Source: Candidatus Homeothermus arabinoxylanisolvens
GTDB lineage: Bacteria > Bacteroidota > Bacteroidia > Bacteroidales > Muribaculaceae
DNA length: 14,020 nucleotides
Direction: 5' to 3'
Assembly (NCBI GenBank): GCA_001689405.1
Contig: LUJO01000011.1
Span: 1-14,020 of the forward strand
The notes under the pieces were generated by a model. It was not told the DNA's origin, searched no databases, and worked only from the letters and a program-made list of their open reading frames with translations. Positions 1 to 5,271 of the stretch are shown here, piece by piece. A program made the position numbers and the translations under genes. Positions within the stretch are counted from its first letter, which is position 1. Each line of letters opens with the position of its first letter.

Positions 1-196
1 CCGTTGTTGGTATGTTTGTTCTATTTTTTCTGTTGCTTTCACGGAACTGATTGTGTCCGTCAAGCTCCCGGCCGGAATTTAGTGCTGTGTCAGAATTGAC
101 AGAGAAGTCATGTTAATGACCCTTCTCTTGTACTACTTCTTGTCTATTGTAATGATTTCAATGTTCTTGTTTGCCTGCCCTTCCGGGAAAAGCGTT
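1..196 (-). promoter_or_regulatory. Probable transcribed leader of an rRNA operon continuing left
   Basis: There is no credible open reading frame here. The stretch lies directly downstream, on the minus strand, of two perfect tandem promoters, so it should be transcribed leftward as a long non-coding leader. It contains a stem of about 11 base pairs (101-111 with 116-128, two bases bulged). Tandem strong promoters plus an untranslated structured leader fit a Bacteroidota rRNA operon, and the sequence resembles what I recall of Bacteroidales 16S leaders. No mature 16S sequence is inside the window, so this is inference. A leader for another highly expressed gene is the main alternative. Confidence 0.5.
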
Positions 197-229
197 GCAA
201 AGTTACAACCTCTTTTTCATTCCCGCAAA
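197..229 (-). promoter_or_regulatory. Promoter P2 (proximal), Bacteroidota sigma-ABfr type
   Basis: On the minus strand, TTTG (229-226) is followed by exactly 20 bp and then TAACTTTGC (205-197). This matches the Bacteroides -33/-7 consensus TTTG and TAnnTTTG without a mismatch. Transcription should start near 190 and run left out of the window. Confidence 0.8.
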
Positions 230-301
230 CTTTTTGGCGAAAAATTTTGTTAATCCTTTTTCCGGGGCTCTCCCCGAGGCAGCTCTTTTTCAAAAGCGAG
301 T

Positions 302-334
302 GCAAAGTTAGACACTTTATCCTTATCCACCAAA
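302..334 (-). promoter_or_regulatory. Promoter P1 (distal), Bacteroidota sigma-ABfr type
   Basis: On the minus strand, TTTG (334-331) is followed by exactly 20 bp and then TAACTTTGC (310-302), the same -7 element and spacing as the proximal promoter 105 bp further along. A small GC hairpin (263-267 with 272-276) lies between the two promoters. Tandem identical promoters are typical of rRNA operons. Confidence 0.8.
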
Positions 335-587
335 TATTTTTACATGTTTTTATCGAAGAAAATCATAGTGGACTGAAAGTGAGAGGGTAAGACCTATGGG
401 ACCAATGGGGATAATGAGGTGGATGGCCTGCGGAACAGGGCTGCGGCGAGGTACAGGGAAGGCGGAAGCTGCGGCGAACTCGCCGCAGAACGCGACGGAA
501 TGGACCGCGGGGGAACGAGAGGGTTGTGGAACGCGCAAGGTGGAGGCCGACGGGGAGGCCGGCGGTGTACACTATGACAGAACGAGA
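335..587. other. GC-rich intergenic stretch with a 9-bp hairpin, no gene
   Basis: Between the rightmost promoter and the galE hairpin the DNA turns markedly GC-rich. I see no convincing coding region: the short frames on both strands lack recognisable protein character, and one of them runs antisense into galE. It contains a perfect 9-bp inverted repeat (469-477 CTGCGGCGA, 480-488 TCGCCGCAG) with a 2-base centre. No function is assigned. Confidence 0.5.
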
Positions 588-620
588 GCAGCTACGAGCC
601 CGGAAGGTGCTCGTAGCTGC
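588..620 (-). terminator. Strong hairpin just after galE, probable terminator
   Basis: This is a perfect 12-bp stem (588-599 GCAGCTACGAGC, 609-620 GCTCGTAGCTGC) with a 9-base loop, starting 7 bases past the galE stop codon. The bases after the stem on the minus strand (TCTCGTTCTG) are not a clean U tract. It may be a weak intrinsic terminator or an mRNA 3'-end stabiliser that separates galE from the downstream promoters. Confidence 0.55.
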
Positions 621-627
621 CGTAATA

Positions 628-1665
628 CTACATGATGCCTCGGTCGCGGAGGCGACACTGCCATGCCCATGCGGAGCGCATGGTGTCATCGATGGGGGTG
701 TCGGCGGTCCAGCCGAGGACATTGTTGGCATATGAGGGATCGGCCCATACCTGCTCTATGTCGCCGGCACGGCGCGGTGCGATTTTGTAAGGCACTTTAA
801 CACCAGTGGCACGCTCGAAAGCCTCGATAAGTTCCATAACCGAGAGTCCGTTGCCGGTACCGAGATTAAATATCTCTATCTTGGCATCGCTCTTATCCTC
901 CAGCATACGCGCAACGGCAATCACATGGGCACGGGCAAGGTCCACAACGTCAATAAAGTCGCGGATGCAATATCCGTCGCGGGTGTTGTAGTCATTGCCG
1001 AATACGCTAAGCTCCTTTCGGATACCGATAGCGGTCTGGGTAAGATAAGGGATAAGATTCTGCGGCACTCCGTTGGGCAACTCCCCTATCTCGGCCGACG
1101 GATGGGCGCCTACCGGATTGAAATAACGCAGGATTATGCTCTTGAACGGAGCCCCGGCATTGATGACGTCGGTGATAATCTCTTCCGATATCTGTTTGGT
1201 GTTGCCGTAAGGCGAAGTAGCTTTTTTAATGGGGGACTGCTCGGTAACGGGGTTCTCGTCAGGCTCGCCATAGACAGTACATGACGAAGAGAACACGATA
1301 CCTTTCACTCCATGAACCGACATAAGATCCAGCAGGTTCATGAGCGTATTGAGATTGTTGCGATAATAAAGTACGGGCTTCTGCATAGACTCACCAACGG
1401 CCTTGCTCGCGGCGAAGTTGATAATGCCCTTGATGTCGGGATACTTTGCAAAAAGCGCTTTCATAGCTTCCATATCGGTGCAATCGGCCTTGACAAACTC
1501 GGGCCGTATGCCGGTAATGCGGGTAATGCCGTCAAGAACCTCTTCATTACTGTTTGACAGATTGTCAACGATCACTACGGGATAGCCGGCTTTCTGCAAC
1601 TCTACGACAGTGTGAGATCCGATGTAACCGGTGCCACCGGTCACCAAAATCATCTCCTTTTTCAT
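628..1665 (-). CDS. galE: UDP-glucose 4-epimerase
   Basis: This cytosolic NAD-dependent enzyme interconverts UDP-glucose and UDP-galactose in the Leloir pathway and supplies sugars for capsule and glycan synthesis. At 345 residues it is the usual length for an extended short-chain dehydrogenase. The N-terminal Rossmann motif GGTGYIG is at residues 10-16. SSSCTVYG (126-133) supplies the active-site serine or threonine. The catalytic pair is Y153/K157 in YGNTK. NLGTGNG and a C-terminal W-rich segment follow, as in the family. The ATG start places the glycine motif at the normal distance from the N-terminus. It lies 58 nt downstream of the U32 gene and probably has its own promoter, and a 12-bp hairpin follows the stop. 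A related NAD-sugar epimerase is possible but less likely. Confidence 0.95.
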   Translation of the reverse strand: MKKEMILVTGGTGYIGSHTVVELQKAGYPVVIVDNLSNSNEEVLDGITRITGIRPEFVKADCTDMEAMKALFAKYPDIKGIINFAASKAVGESMQKPVLYYRNNLNTLMNLLDLMSVHGVKGIVFSSSCTVYGEPDENPVTEQSPIKKATSPYGNTKQISEEIITDVINAGAPFKSIILRYFNPVGAHPSAEIGELPNGVPQNLIPYLTQTAIGIRKELSVFGNDYNTRDGYCIRDFIDVVDLARAHVIAVARMLEDKSDAKIEIFNLGTGNGLSVMELIEAFERATGVKVPYKIAPRRAGDIEQVWADPSYANNVLGWTADTPIDDTMRSAWAWQCRLRDRGIM

Positions 1666-1718
1666 ATACGGTTATGTATTAATGTGATTGATTGTTTATA
1701 TAAATATGTGTCAAAATA

Positions 1719-1750
1719 CAAATTTAATATTTTTTCCTATTATCATCAAG
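1719..1750 (-). promoter_or_regulatory. Probable galE promoter overlapping the U32 stop codon
   Basis: On the minus strand, CTTG (1750-1747, 3 of 4 matches to TTTG) is followed by 20 bp and then TAAATTTG (1726-1719), a perfect TAnnTTTG. The first three bases of the -7 element are the TAA stop codon of the U32 gene. The predicted start is near 1712, giving galE a 5' leader of about 45 nt. Confidence 0.55.
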
Positions 1751-3583
1751 TACTTTAACATGCATTCTGCAATTTCGGCAGTCAAATTCAAGCCCGAGCG
1801 CAATATCGCCCGACTCAAGACGAAGCGGACCGGCAAGCCGACTATCGCCCCCCTCACGCAGACATGCGCCAAGCTCGCGGCGCAAACAATAACGGGTAGT
1901 CATGACGGTCAGCCCCGACACACGACGCGGAACTGCGGTCTCAAGCGCCGGCTCTATTGACGTCACGCCATGCTCCTCGTAGAAACGACGCGCCAAAGAG
2001 TTGGCCACATTTTCATGATATGAGAGTTGCGGACCATCAGGAAACAGAACATCGCGACGTTCCGGCCTACGCAATTCACGCCGATAACGCACTGCGCGGG
2101 CAGTGTCAAGCAGCGCGACAGCCTCGCGTCGCACAGCCGCAAGCACACCGACGGCAATAAACCGGTCGCCTGCTTCATCCACGAGCTCCGCAAGCTCATA
2201 ATCGGTACCGCCAAGCTTCGACAGCACCCTACGTCGGGCCTCGTACTGCTCACTACGCGCCGGAGCAAGTTGGCCCGCATCACGGACAACTGTGACCTCA
2301 CAGCCTCCACCGTCAGACACTTCAAGCACTACACGATTCGGCTCAATCACACGCAACCTCATCGACACCATTATAATACGCGTGGCCGACGGCTTGGCGA
2401 GAAGGTCATCGAAAACCTTGTCGCTATTGCGATACAGCACCGTGCCAGGACGCAAATCGACTCGTCCGGCCGGATACAGACGGCGTCCGTCGACACGATT
2501 GAGCCTAAAGCCCTGAAGCGTCTTGTCAGGAGTAAAACAAGCAAGGCCATCGCCATTGGCAAGTGGCGCATCAAGACGGGCCTCAATGACCCCGCCACGC
2601 ACCGAACTCACCACCCCCACACGCTCGCCCTGCGACTTGGGAGTATATATCGACGCTATCTTTTCCGACGAACGGCCGTCAAGGAAGTAACCGGTAAATC
2701 CACGGTTGAAGCTCTTGGCAAGCGCCGGCTCGAAACCAAGCCTGACCTCGCCGGAGGACAGACGGCAATACCGGCCATCGGAGCGGGCAAATATGCGGTC
2801 AAGCTCACGGCGATAATAGGCAACGACATTTTTCACATAACCGACATCCTTCAGCCGTCCCTCGATCTTAAACGACGACACCCCGGCCTCAAGCATCTCC
2901 TCAAGCCGGGCGCTACGGTTCATATCGCGCAGTGACAACAGATGCCGGCCATGCTCCACACAATTTCCGGCGCCGTCATACAAATTGTAAGGCAAACGGC
3001 ATATCTGGGCACACTCGCCGCGATTGGCGCTACGTCCGCGCAACACCGCACTCGCATGGCAGTCGCCGCTGTAACTAACGCAGAGCGCCCCGTGCACAAA
3101 CGCTTCAAGCGGCACATCGACAGCCTCACGCATAGCCTCAATCTCGCGCAGCGACAACTCCCGTGGCAATACTATCTGCGAGAAGCCCACATCCTGAAGA
3201 AAGCGGGCGCGCGCAGGTGTACGGGTGTCGCACTGCGTGCTTGCATGAAGCGCTATCGGCGGAATGTCCATACGCAGCAGTGCCATGTCCTGCACGATAA
3301 GCGCATCGACGCCCGCACGATACAGGCGACCGACAAGGTGCTCCACCTCGCGCAGTTCACGCTCATAGATAATAGTATTGACCGTGACATAAACCCGGGC
3401 GTCAAAACGCCGGGCATAATCGACTACACGGGCGATGTCATCGACCGAATTGCCCGCGGCGGCACGGGCACCGAAACTCTCGGCCCCGATATAGACCGCG
3501 TCGGCTCCGTGACGTATGGCCTCAATAGCTACGGCGGCATCGCGTGCCGGCGCCAGAAGTTCTATTTTTACAGGTTGCGGCAT
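1724..3583 (-). CDS. U32 peptidase-family protein with DUF3656 (RlhA/TrhP-like RNA hydroxylase)
   Basis: This 619-residue cytosolic protein belongs to peptidase family U32. Characterised bacterial members work with prephenate and an iron-sulfur cluster to hydroxylate RNA: RlhA at C2501 of 23S rRNA, TrhP at tRNA wobble uridines. Protease activity is doubtful. The N-terminus carries ELLAPARDAAVAIEAIRHGADAV at about 8-30. The core signature has four cysteines, C168, C175, C191 and C195 (CVSYSGDC ... NRGECAQIC). A middle region around residues 350-400 resembles DUF3656. A second cysteine set lies at the C-terminus: C566 and C574 in a TTRYCLRRELGAC motif, and C602/C605. The length and the DUF3656 part favour an RlhA-like enzyme over TrhP (about 450 residues), but the substrate cannot be read from sequence alone. 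The only plausible start is the ATG 6 nt after the -7 element. Confidence 0.88.
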   Translation of the reverse strand: MPQPVKIELLAPARDAAVAIEAIRHGADAVYIGAESFGARAAAGNSVDDIARVVDYARRFDARVYVTVNTIIYERELREVEHLVGRLYRAGVDALIVQDMALLRMDIPPIALHASTQCDTRTPARARFLQDVGFSQIVLPRELSLREIEAMREAVDVPLEAFVHGALCVSYSGDCHASAVLRGRSANRGECAQICRLPYNLYDGAGNCVEHGRHLLSLRDMNRSARLEEMLEAGVSSFKIEGRLKDVGYVKNVVAYYRRELDRIFARSDGRYCRLSSGEVRLGFEPALAKSFNRGFTGYFLDGRSSEKIASIYTPKSQGERVGVVSSVRGGVIEARLDAPLANGDGLACFTPDKTLQGFRLNRVDGRRLYPAGRVDLRPGTVLYRNSDKVFDDLLAKPSATRIIMVSMRLRVIEPNRVVLEVSDGGGCEVTVVRDAGQLAPARSEQYEARRRVLSKLGGTDYELAELVDEAGDRFIAVGVLAAVRREAVALLDTARAVRYRRELRRPERRDVLFPDGPQLSYHENVANSLARRFYEEHGVTSIEPALETAVPRRVSGLTVMTTRYCLRRELGACLREGGDSRLAGPLRLESGDIALGLEFDCRNCRMHVKVLDDNRKKY

Positions 3584-3589
3584 AATGCC

Positions 3590-3622
3590 GCAAAGTTACC
3601 TACAATCGCCGACAATAGCAAA
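3590..3622 (-). promoter_or_regulatory. Promoter of the U32 gene, predicting a nearly leaderless mRNA
   Basis: On the minus strand, TTTG (3622-3619) is followed by exactly 20 bp and then TAACTTTGC (3598-3590), a perfect consensus. Only six bases separate this -7 element from the ATG at 3583. With a start site a few bases past the -7 box, the mRNA would have a leader of about 0-3 nt. Confidence 0.75.
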
Positions 3623-3733
3623 CATCATTCAATCCTTAAGAGTACGCTATAAAACAGCCTAAAATTGAGCAATTATTCACACAAAAGCAAACAATTGTAT
3701 TTCAATGAAATAGCCAAACAAAAACGCATTCAA

Positions 3734-3777
3734 TTTCCAAACTTGACATGGTTTTGTTTCCAAACTTGACATGGTTT
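3734..3777. repeat. Two 21-bp direct repeats, 23-bp period
   Basis: Two identical 21-bp copies (3734-3754 and 3757-3777), each starting TTTCCAAACTTGACATGG and ending TTT, are separated by two bases. They lie in an AT-rich spacer upstream of the U32 promoter and are not part of a gene. They could be binding sites or the edge of a decayed mobile element. Confidence 0.85.
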
Positions 3778-3830
3778 CGGATGGAGAGTAAAATCGATTT
3801 CAGCCACAAAGTCCGCTCCATGAAACCGTG
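3770..3830. repeat. Imperfect inverted repeat continuous with the second direct repeat
   Basis: The left arm is CATGGTTTC (3770-3778), GG, ATGGAG (3781-3786). The right arm is CTCCAT (3816-3821), GAAACCGTG (3822-3830). That gives about 15 paired positions with a 2-base bulge and one wobble, and a 29-base loop. The left arm reuses the end of the 21-bp direct repeat, so the two structures probably belong to one element. Confidence 0.6.
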
Positions 3831-3850
3831 AGACATAATGCCTGTATGTA

Positions 3851-3952
3851 TCGCGTCCTCGACGCGAAGTCATGGGCGCTACGTCTCCGACCCCATGAAC
3901 CGCGCCGAAGCGCTTATCATGGGGTTATACACATTTCGTGCCTCCGGCACGA
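3851..3952 (+). repeat. Composite hairpin module, locus 1 (B1-A-B2)
   Basis: Three nested structures lie in a gene-free stretch. B1 is a perfect 7-bp stem with a triloop (TCGCGTC-CTC-GACGCGA, 3851-3867). A is a perfect 9-bp long-range stem (ACCCCATGA 3890-3898, TCATGGGGT 3917-3925). B2 is another perfect 7-bp triloop hairpin (TCGTGCC-TCC-GGCACGA, 3936-3952). The interior of A is shorter than at the other two loci and forms GCGC-CGAA-GCGC. Spacings (B1 start to A 39 nt, end of A to B2 start 12 nt) match the other loci exactly. Confidence 0.8.
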
Positions 3953-4029
3953 CCCATCAGCGGGACGGCCCGTCAGCGACACAGCACTAACCACCGGCAC
4001 GGCACTCACAGTCAAGACTCCGGGCCAAT

Positions 4030-4050
4030 AAAAAAAACAATTTTAAATTG
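4030..4050 (-). terminator. AT-rich hairpin with T8 tract at the end of the repeat array
   Basis: On the minus strand a short symmetrical element (plus strand CAATTTTAAATTG, 4038-4050) is followed by eight T residues (4037-4030). It comes just after the last B2 triloop hairpin of the array. It could end a transcript that runs through the DUF6291-like gene and the array. The stem is weak, so this is a moderate call. Confidence 0.4.
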
Positions 4051-4314
4051 GGGCATCGGAGATGCGCCATGTGCGTAATCCCACGATAAGCTGACGAAGG
4101 GCACGGAGTGACCGTAGACGGCGGTTCATGGGGTAAATTGGGGCATCGGAGATGCGACATGTGCGTAACCCCACGATGAATCGGCGAAGGACACGGAGTG
4201 ACCGTAGACGGCGGTTCGTGGGGTAAATTGGGGCATCGGAGATGCGCCATGTGCGTAACCCCACGATGAATCGGCGAAGGACACGGAGTGACCGTAGACG
4301 GCGGTTCGTGGGGT
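4045..4314 (-). repeat. Tandem array, three copies of a 90-bp unit
   Basis: The copies are 4045-4134, 4135-4224 and 4225-4314, each exactly 90 bp. Copies 2 and 3 differ at one base near the start (CGACAT versus CGCCAT); copy 1 has several further changes. Read on the minus strand, each unit starts with the A stem (CCCCACGA ... TCGTGGGG, perfect in copies 2 and 3) and ends with the B2 triloop hairpin (GCATC-TCC-GATGC). Because 90 is divisible by three, frames stay open through it and give repetitive, spurious peptides. It is not a CRISPR array: the units have no separate variable spacers. Confidence 0.92.
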
Positions 4315-4353
4315 AGTTCAGCCGCCGGCAATGACCTTGCGTCGGGGACGCGA
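4225..4353 (-). repeat. Composite hairpin module, locus 2 (B1 plus first array unit)
   Basis: On the minus strand, B1 (TCGCGTC-CCC-GACGC, 4353-4339) precedes the A stem of the rightmost array unit. The distance from B1 start to the base before CCCC (4314) is 39 nt, identical to loci 1 and 3. The B1 sequence and the GTCAT a few bases after it closely match locus 1. Only this end of the array has a B1. Confidence 0.75.
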
Positions 4354-4426
4354 AACGTACCGCATGGCCATAGCAGTCTTACGCCGTGGCACGGGCGTCA
4401 CTACCCTCCTGCCGGATATTAATGCT

Positions 4427-4906
4427 TCACATTGACCCCTGTTTTATATAGGCCTCCGGTACGGCGTTGCCCGCGAGGTACTCTTCAAGATATTCCTTGT
4501 AAAGGTAGACGGGGACGCGGTCTATGCCATTGGCGGTCAGAAAGGCTGACACATGGTCTATCTCCGATTTGATATTTTTGTGGATGAGGTTGTAGCGCTT
4601 GGCGAGGAAACGGATGTATTTGCGGTCCTGCTTGACACGGCGGCCGGCCTCGACTGTGGCGGGCGCATCCTGTACTTCGGCCTTTGCCTCACGGCGACGG
4701 CGCTGGTAGGATGCGGCTTTGGCGCGGCGGTCTATCGTCGGGCGCAACAGATTGAACACGCACTGCGCTATCGGGTGAAGGTCTGTAGGTTCGGTGCCCG
4801 AGGTCTGATACTCTTTGATGGAGTCGATGAGGGGTTGCTGTAACTCTGCGGGAAGCATGGCTATGGACTCGCTCCAAGCCTTGTCAAATTTCGGTGTACG
4901 TTTCAT
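4427..4906 (-). CDS. DUF6291-like protein of unknown function
   Basis: This is a 159-residue soluble, charged protein with no signal peptide or membrane segment. The N-terminal part (FDKAWSESIAMLPAELQQ ... LIDSIKEYQTSG) followed by PIAQCVFNLLRPTIDRRA resembles DUF6291, a small family seen in Bacteroidota and in phages, sometimes near replication genes. A basic stretch (YQRRRREAK) and a C-terminal helical part (YLYKEYLEEYL) follow. No catalytic residues are evident. I chose the ATG at 4906; an upstream frame opens with TTG at 4942, but that codon sits inside the promoter -7 element. The gene is isolated, with composite hairpin modules on both sides pointing away from it. The family assignment comes from memory of its sequence pattern. 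Confidence 0.75.
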   Translation of the reverse strand: MKRTPKFDKAWSESIAMLPAELQQPLIDSIKEYQTSGTEPTDLHPIAQCVFNLLRPTIDRRAKAASYQRRRREAKAEVQDAPATVEAGRRVKQDRKYIRFLAKRYNLIHKNIKSEIDHVSAFLTANGIDRVPVYLYKEYLEEYLAGNAVPEAYIKQGSM

Positions 4907-4938
4907 TGTATGTGATATTGGTCTAAATGTTGTTTTCC

Positions 4939-4947
4939 GCAAAGATA
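4939..4947 (-). promoter_or_regulatory. -7 promoter element of the DUF6291-like gene
   Basis: TATCTTTGC on the minus strand (4947-4939) is a perfect TAnnTTTG-type -7 box, 32 nt before the ATG at 4906. I see no good TTTG at the expected distance upstream, so the promoter may be weak or regulated. Confidence 0.5.
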
Positions 4948-5045
4948 ATACACCGAATCACCGTTTTTATGCACAATCGGGCGTAATGCGCGAAACTCAC
5001 TGTAGATTAAAGTATTATCGCGTCTTTTTTTTCGGGAGGCATGTC

Positions 5046-5168
5046 GCGTATCTCCGATACGCAGGGTGGTGGAGCGGGTTGTGGTCCCCACGAATCGCCG
5101 TCTGCGGTCACTTCGTGCCCTCCGTCGGCTTATCATGGGGTTACACACATCATGCGTCTTCGACGCAT
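5046..5168 (+). repeat. Composite hairpin module, locus 3 (B1-A-B2)
   Basis: B1 is a perfect 7-bp triloop hairpin (GCGTATC-TCC-GATACGC, 5046-5062). A is CCCCACGA (5086-5093) with TCATGGGG (5133-5140), one mismatch on this strand that becomes a G-U pair in the opposite RNA. B2 is a perfect 7-bp triloop hairpin (ATGCGTC-TTC-GACGCAT, 5152-5168). The interior of A matches the 90-bp array units closely (CGCCGTCTGCGGTCACTTCG). Spacings of 39 and 12 nt equal those of the other loci. Confidence 0.82.
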
Positions 5169-5216
5169 CTGCATCCCGCAACAGGGGTCATGCATCTGAC
5201 AGCATAATACAACGAC

Positions 5217-5260
5217 AAAGCGGCAGTGCTACAGCATCAGCACCACCGCTTTATTTTTTT
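5217..5260. terminator. Hairpin terminator at the end of the fimbrial operon
   Basis: A 14-bp stem (5217-5230 with 5239-5252; two pairs are G-U when read on the minus strand) has an 8-base loop and lies 20 nt beyond the stop codon of the large fimbrillin gene. The run of T residues (5254-5260) is on the plus strand, so the best intrinsic terminator faces right. On the minus strand the tail is only CTTTGTCGTTG. It may work in both directions. Confidence 0.6.
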
Positions 5261-5271
5261 GTTAGAGTCAT

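Larger units (their letters stand above)
4433..5190. repeat. 11-bp inverted repeat pair flanking the DUF6291-like gene
   Basis: TGACCCCTGTT (4433-4443) and AACAGGGGTCA (5180-5190) are perfect inverted copies 758 bp apart. The left copy lies in the last codons of the DUF6291-like gene and the right copy lies beyond hairpin module 3. They could be short terminal repeats, but an 11-bp match is not rare enough to exclude chance. Confidence 0.3.

Noticed and set aside
363..731. 122-residue minus-strand frame and shorter plus-strand frames in the GC-rich left region
   Set aside because: The 122-residue frame overlaps the galE 3' end out of frame, and none of these frames has a recognisable start region or protein-like composition.
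2027..3652. Long plus-strand open frames (302 and 236 residues) opposite the U32 gene
   Set aside because: They are antisense to a clear, conserved protein, have no recognisable motif, and arise from the GC-rich third codon positions of the U32 gene.
4045..4314. CRISPR array
   Set aside because: The 90-bp units abut with no variable spacers, and there are no cas genes.
3987..4331. Repetitive minus-strand protein of 114 residues and a 73-residue companion frame
   Set aside because: They are products of the 90-bp repeat, whose period is divisible by three. The same DNA reads open in more than one frame, and the structure is explained by hairpins rather than coding.
4907..4942. Longer start (TTG at 4942) for the DUF6291-like gene
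   Set aside because: It would start inside the -7 promoter box, and the ATG at 4906 fits the family N-terminus.
3851..5168. Integron attC-type cassette array
   Set aside because: There is no tyrosine integrase nearby, no convincing GTTRRRY core sites, and only one gene lies among the modules.
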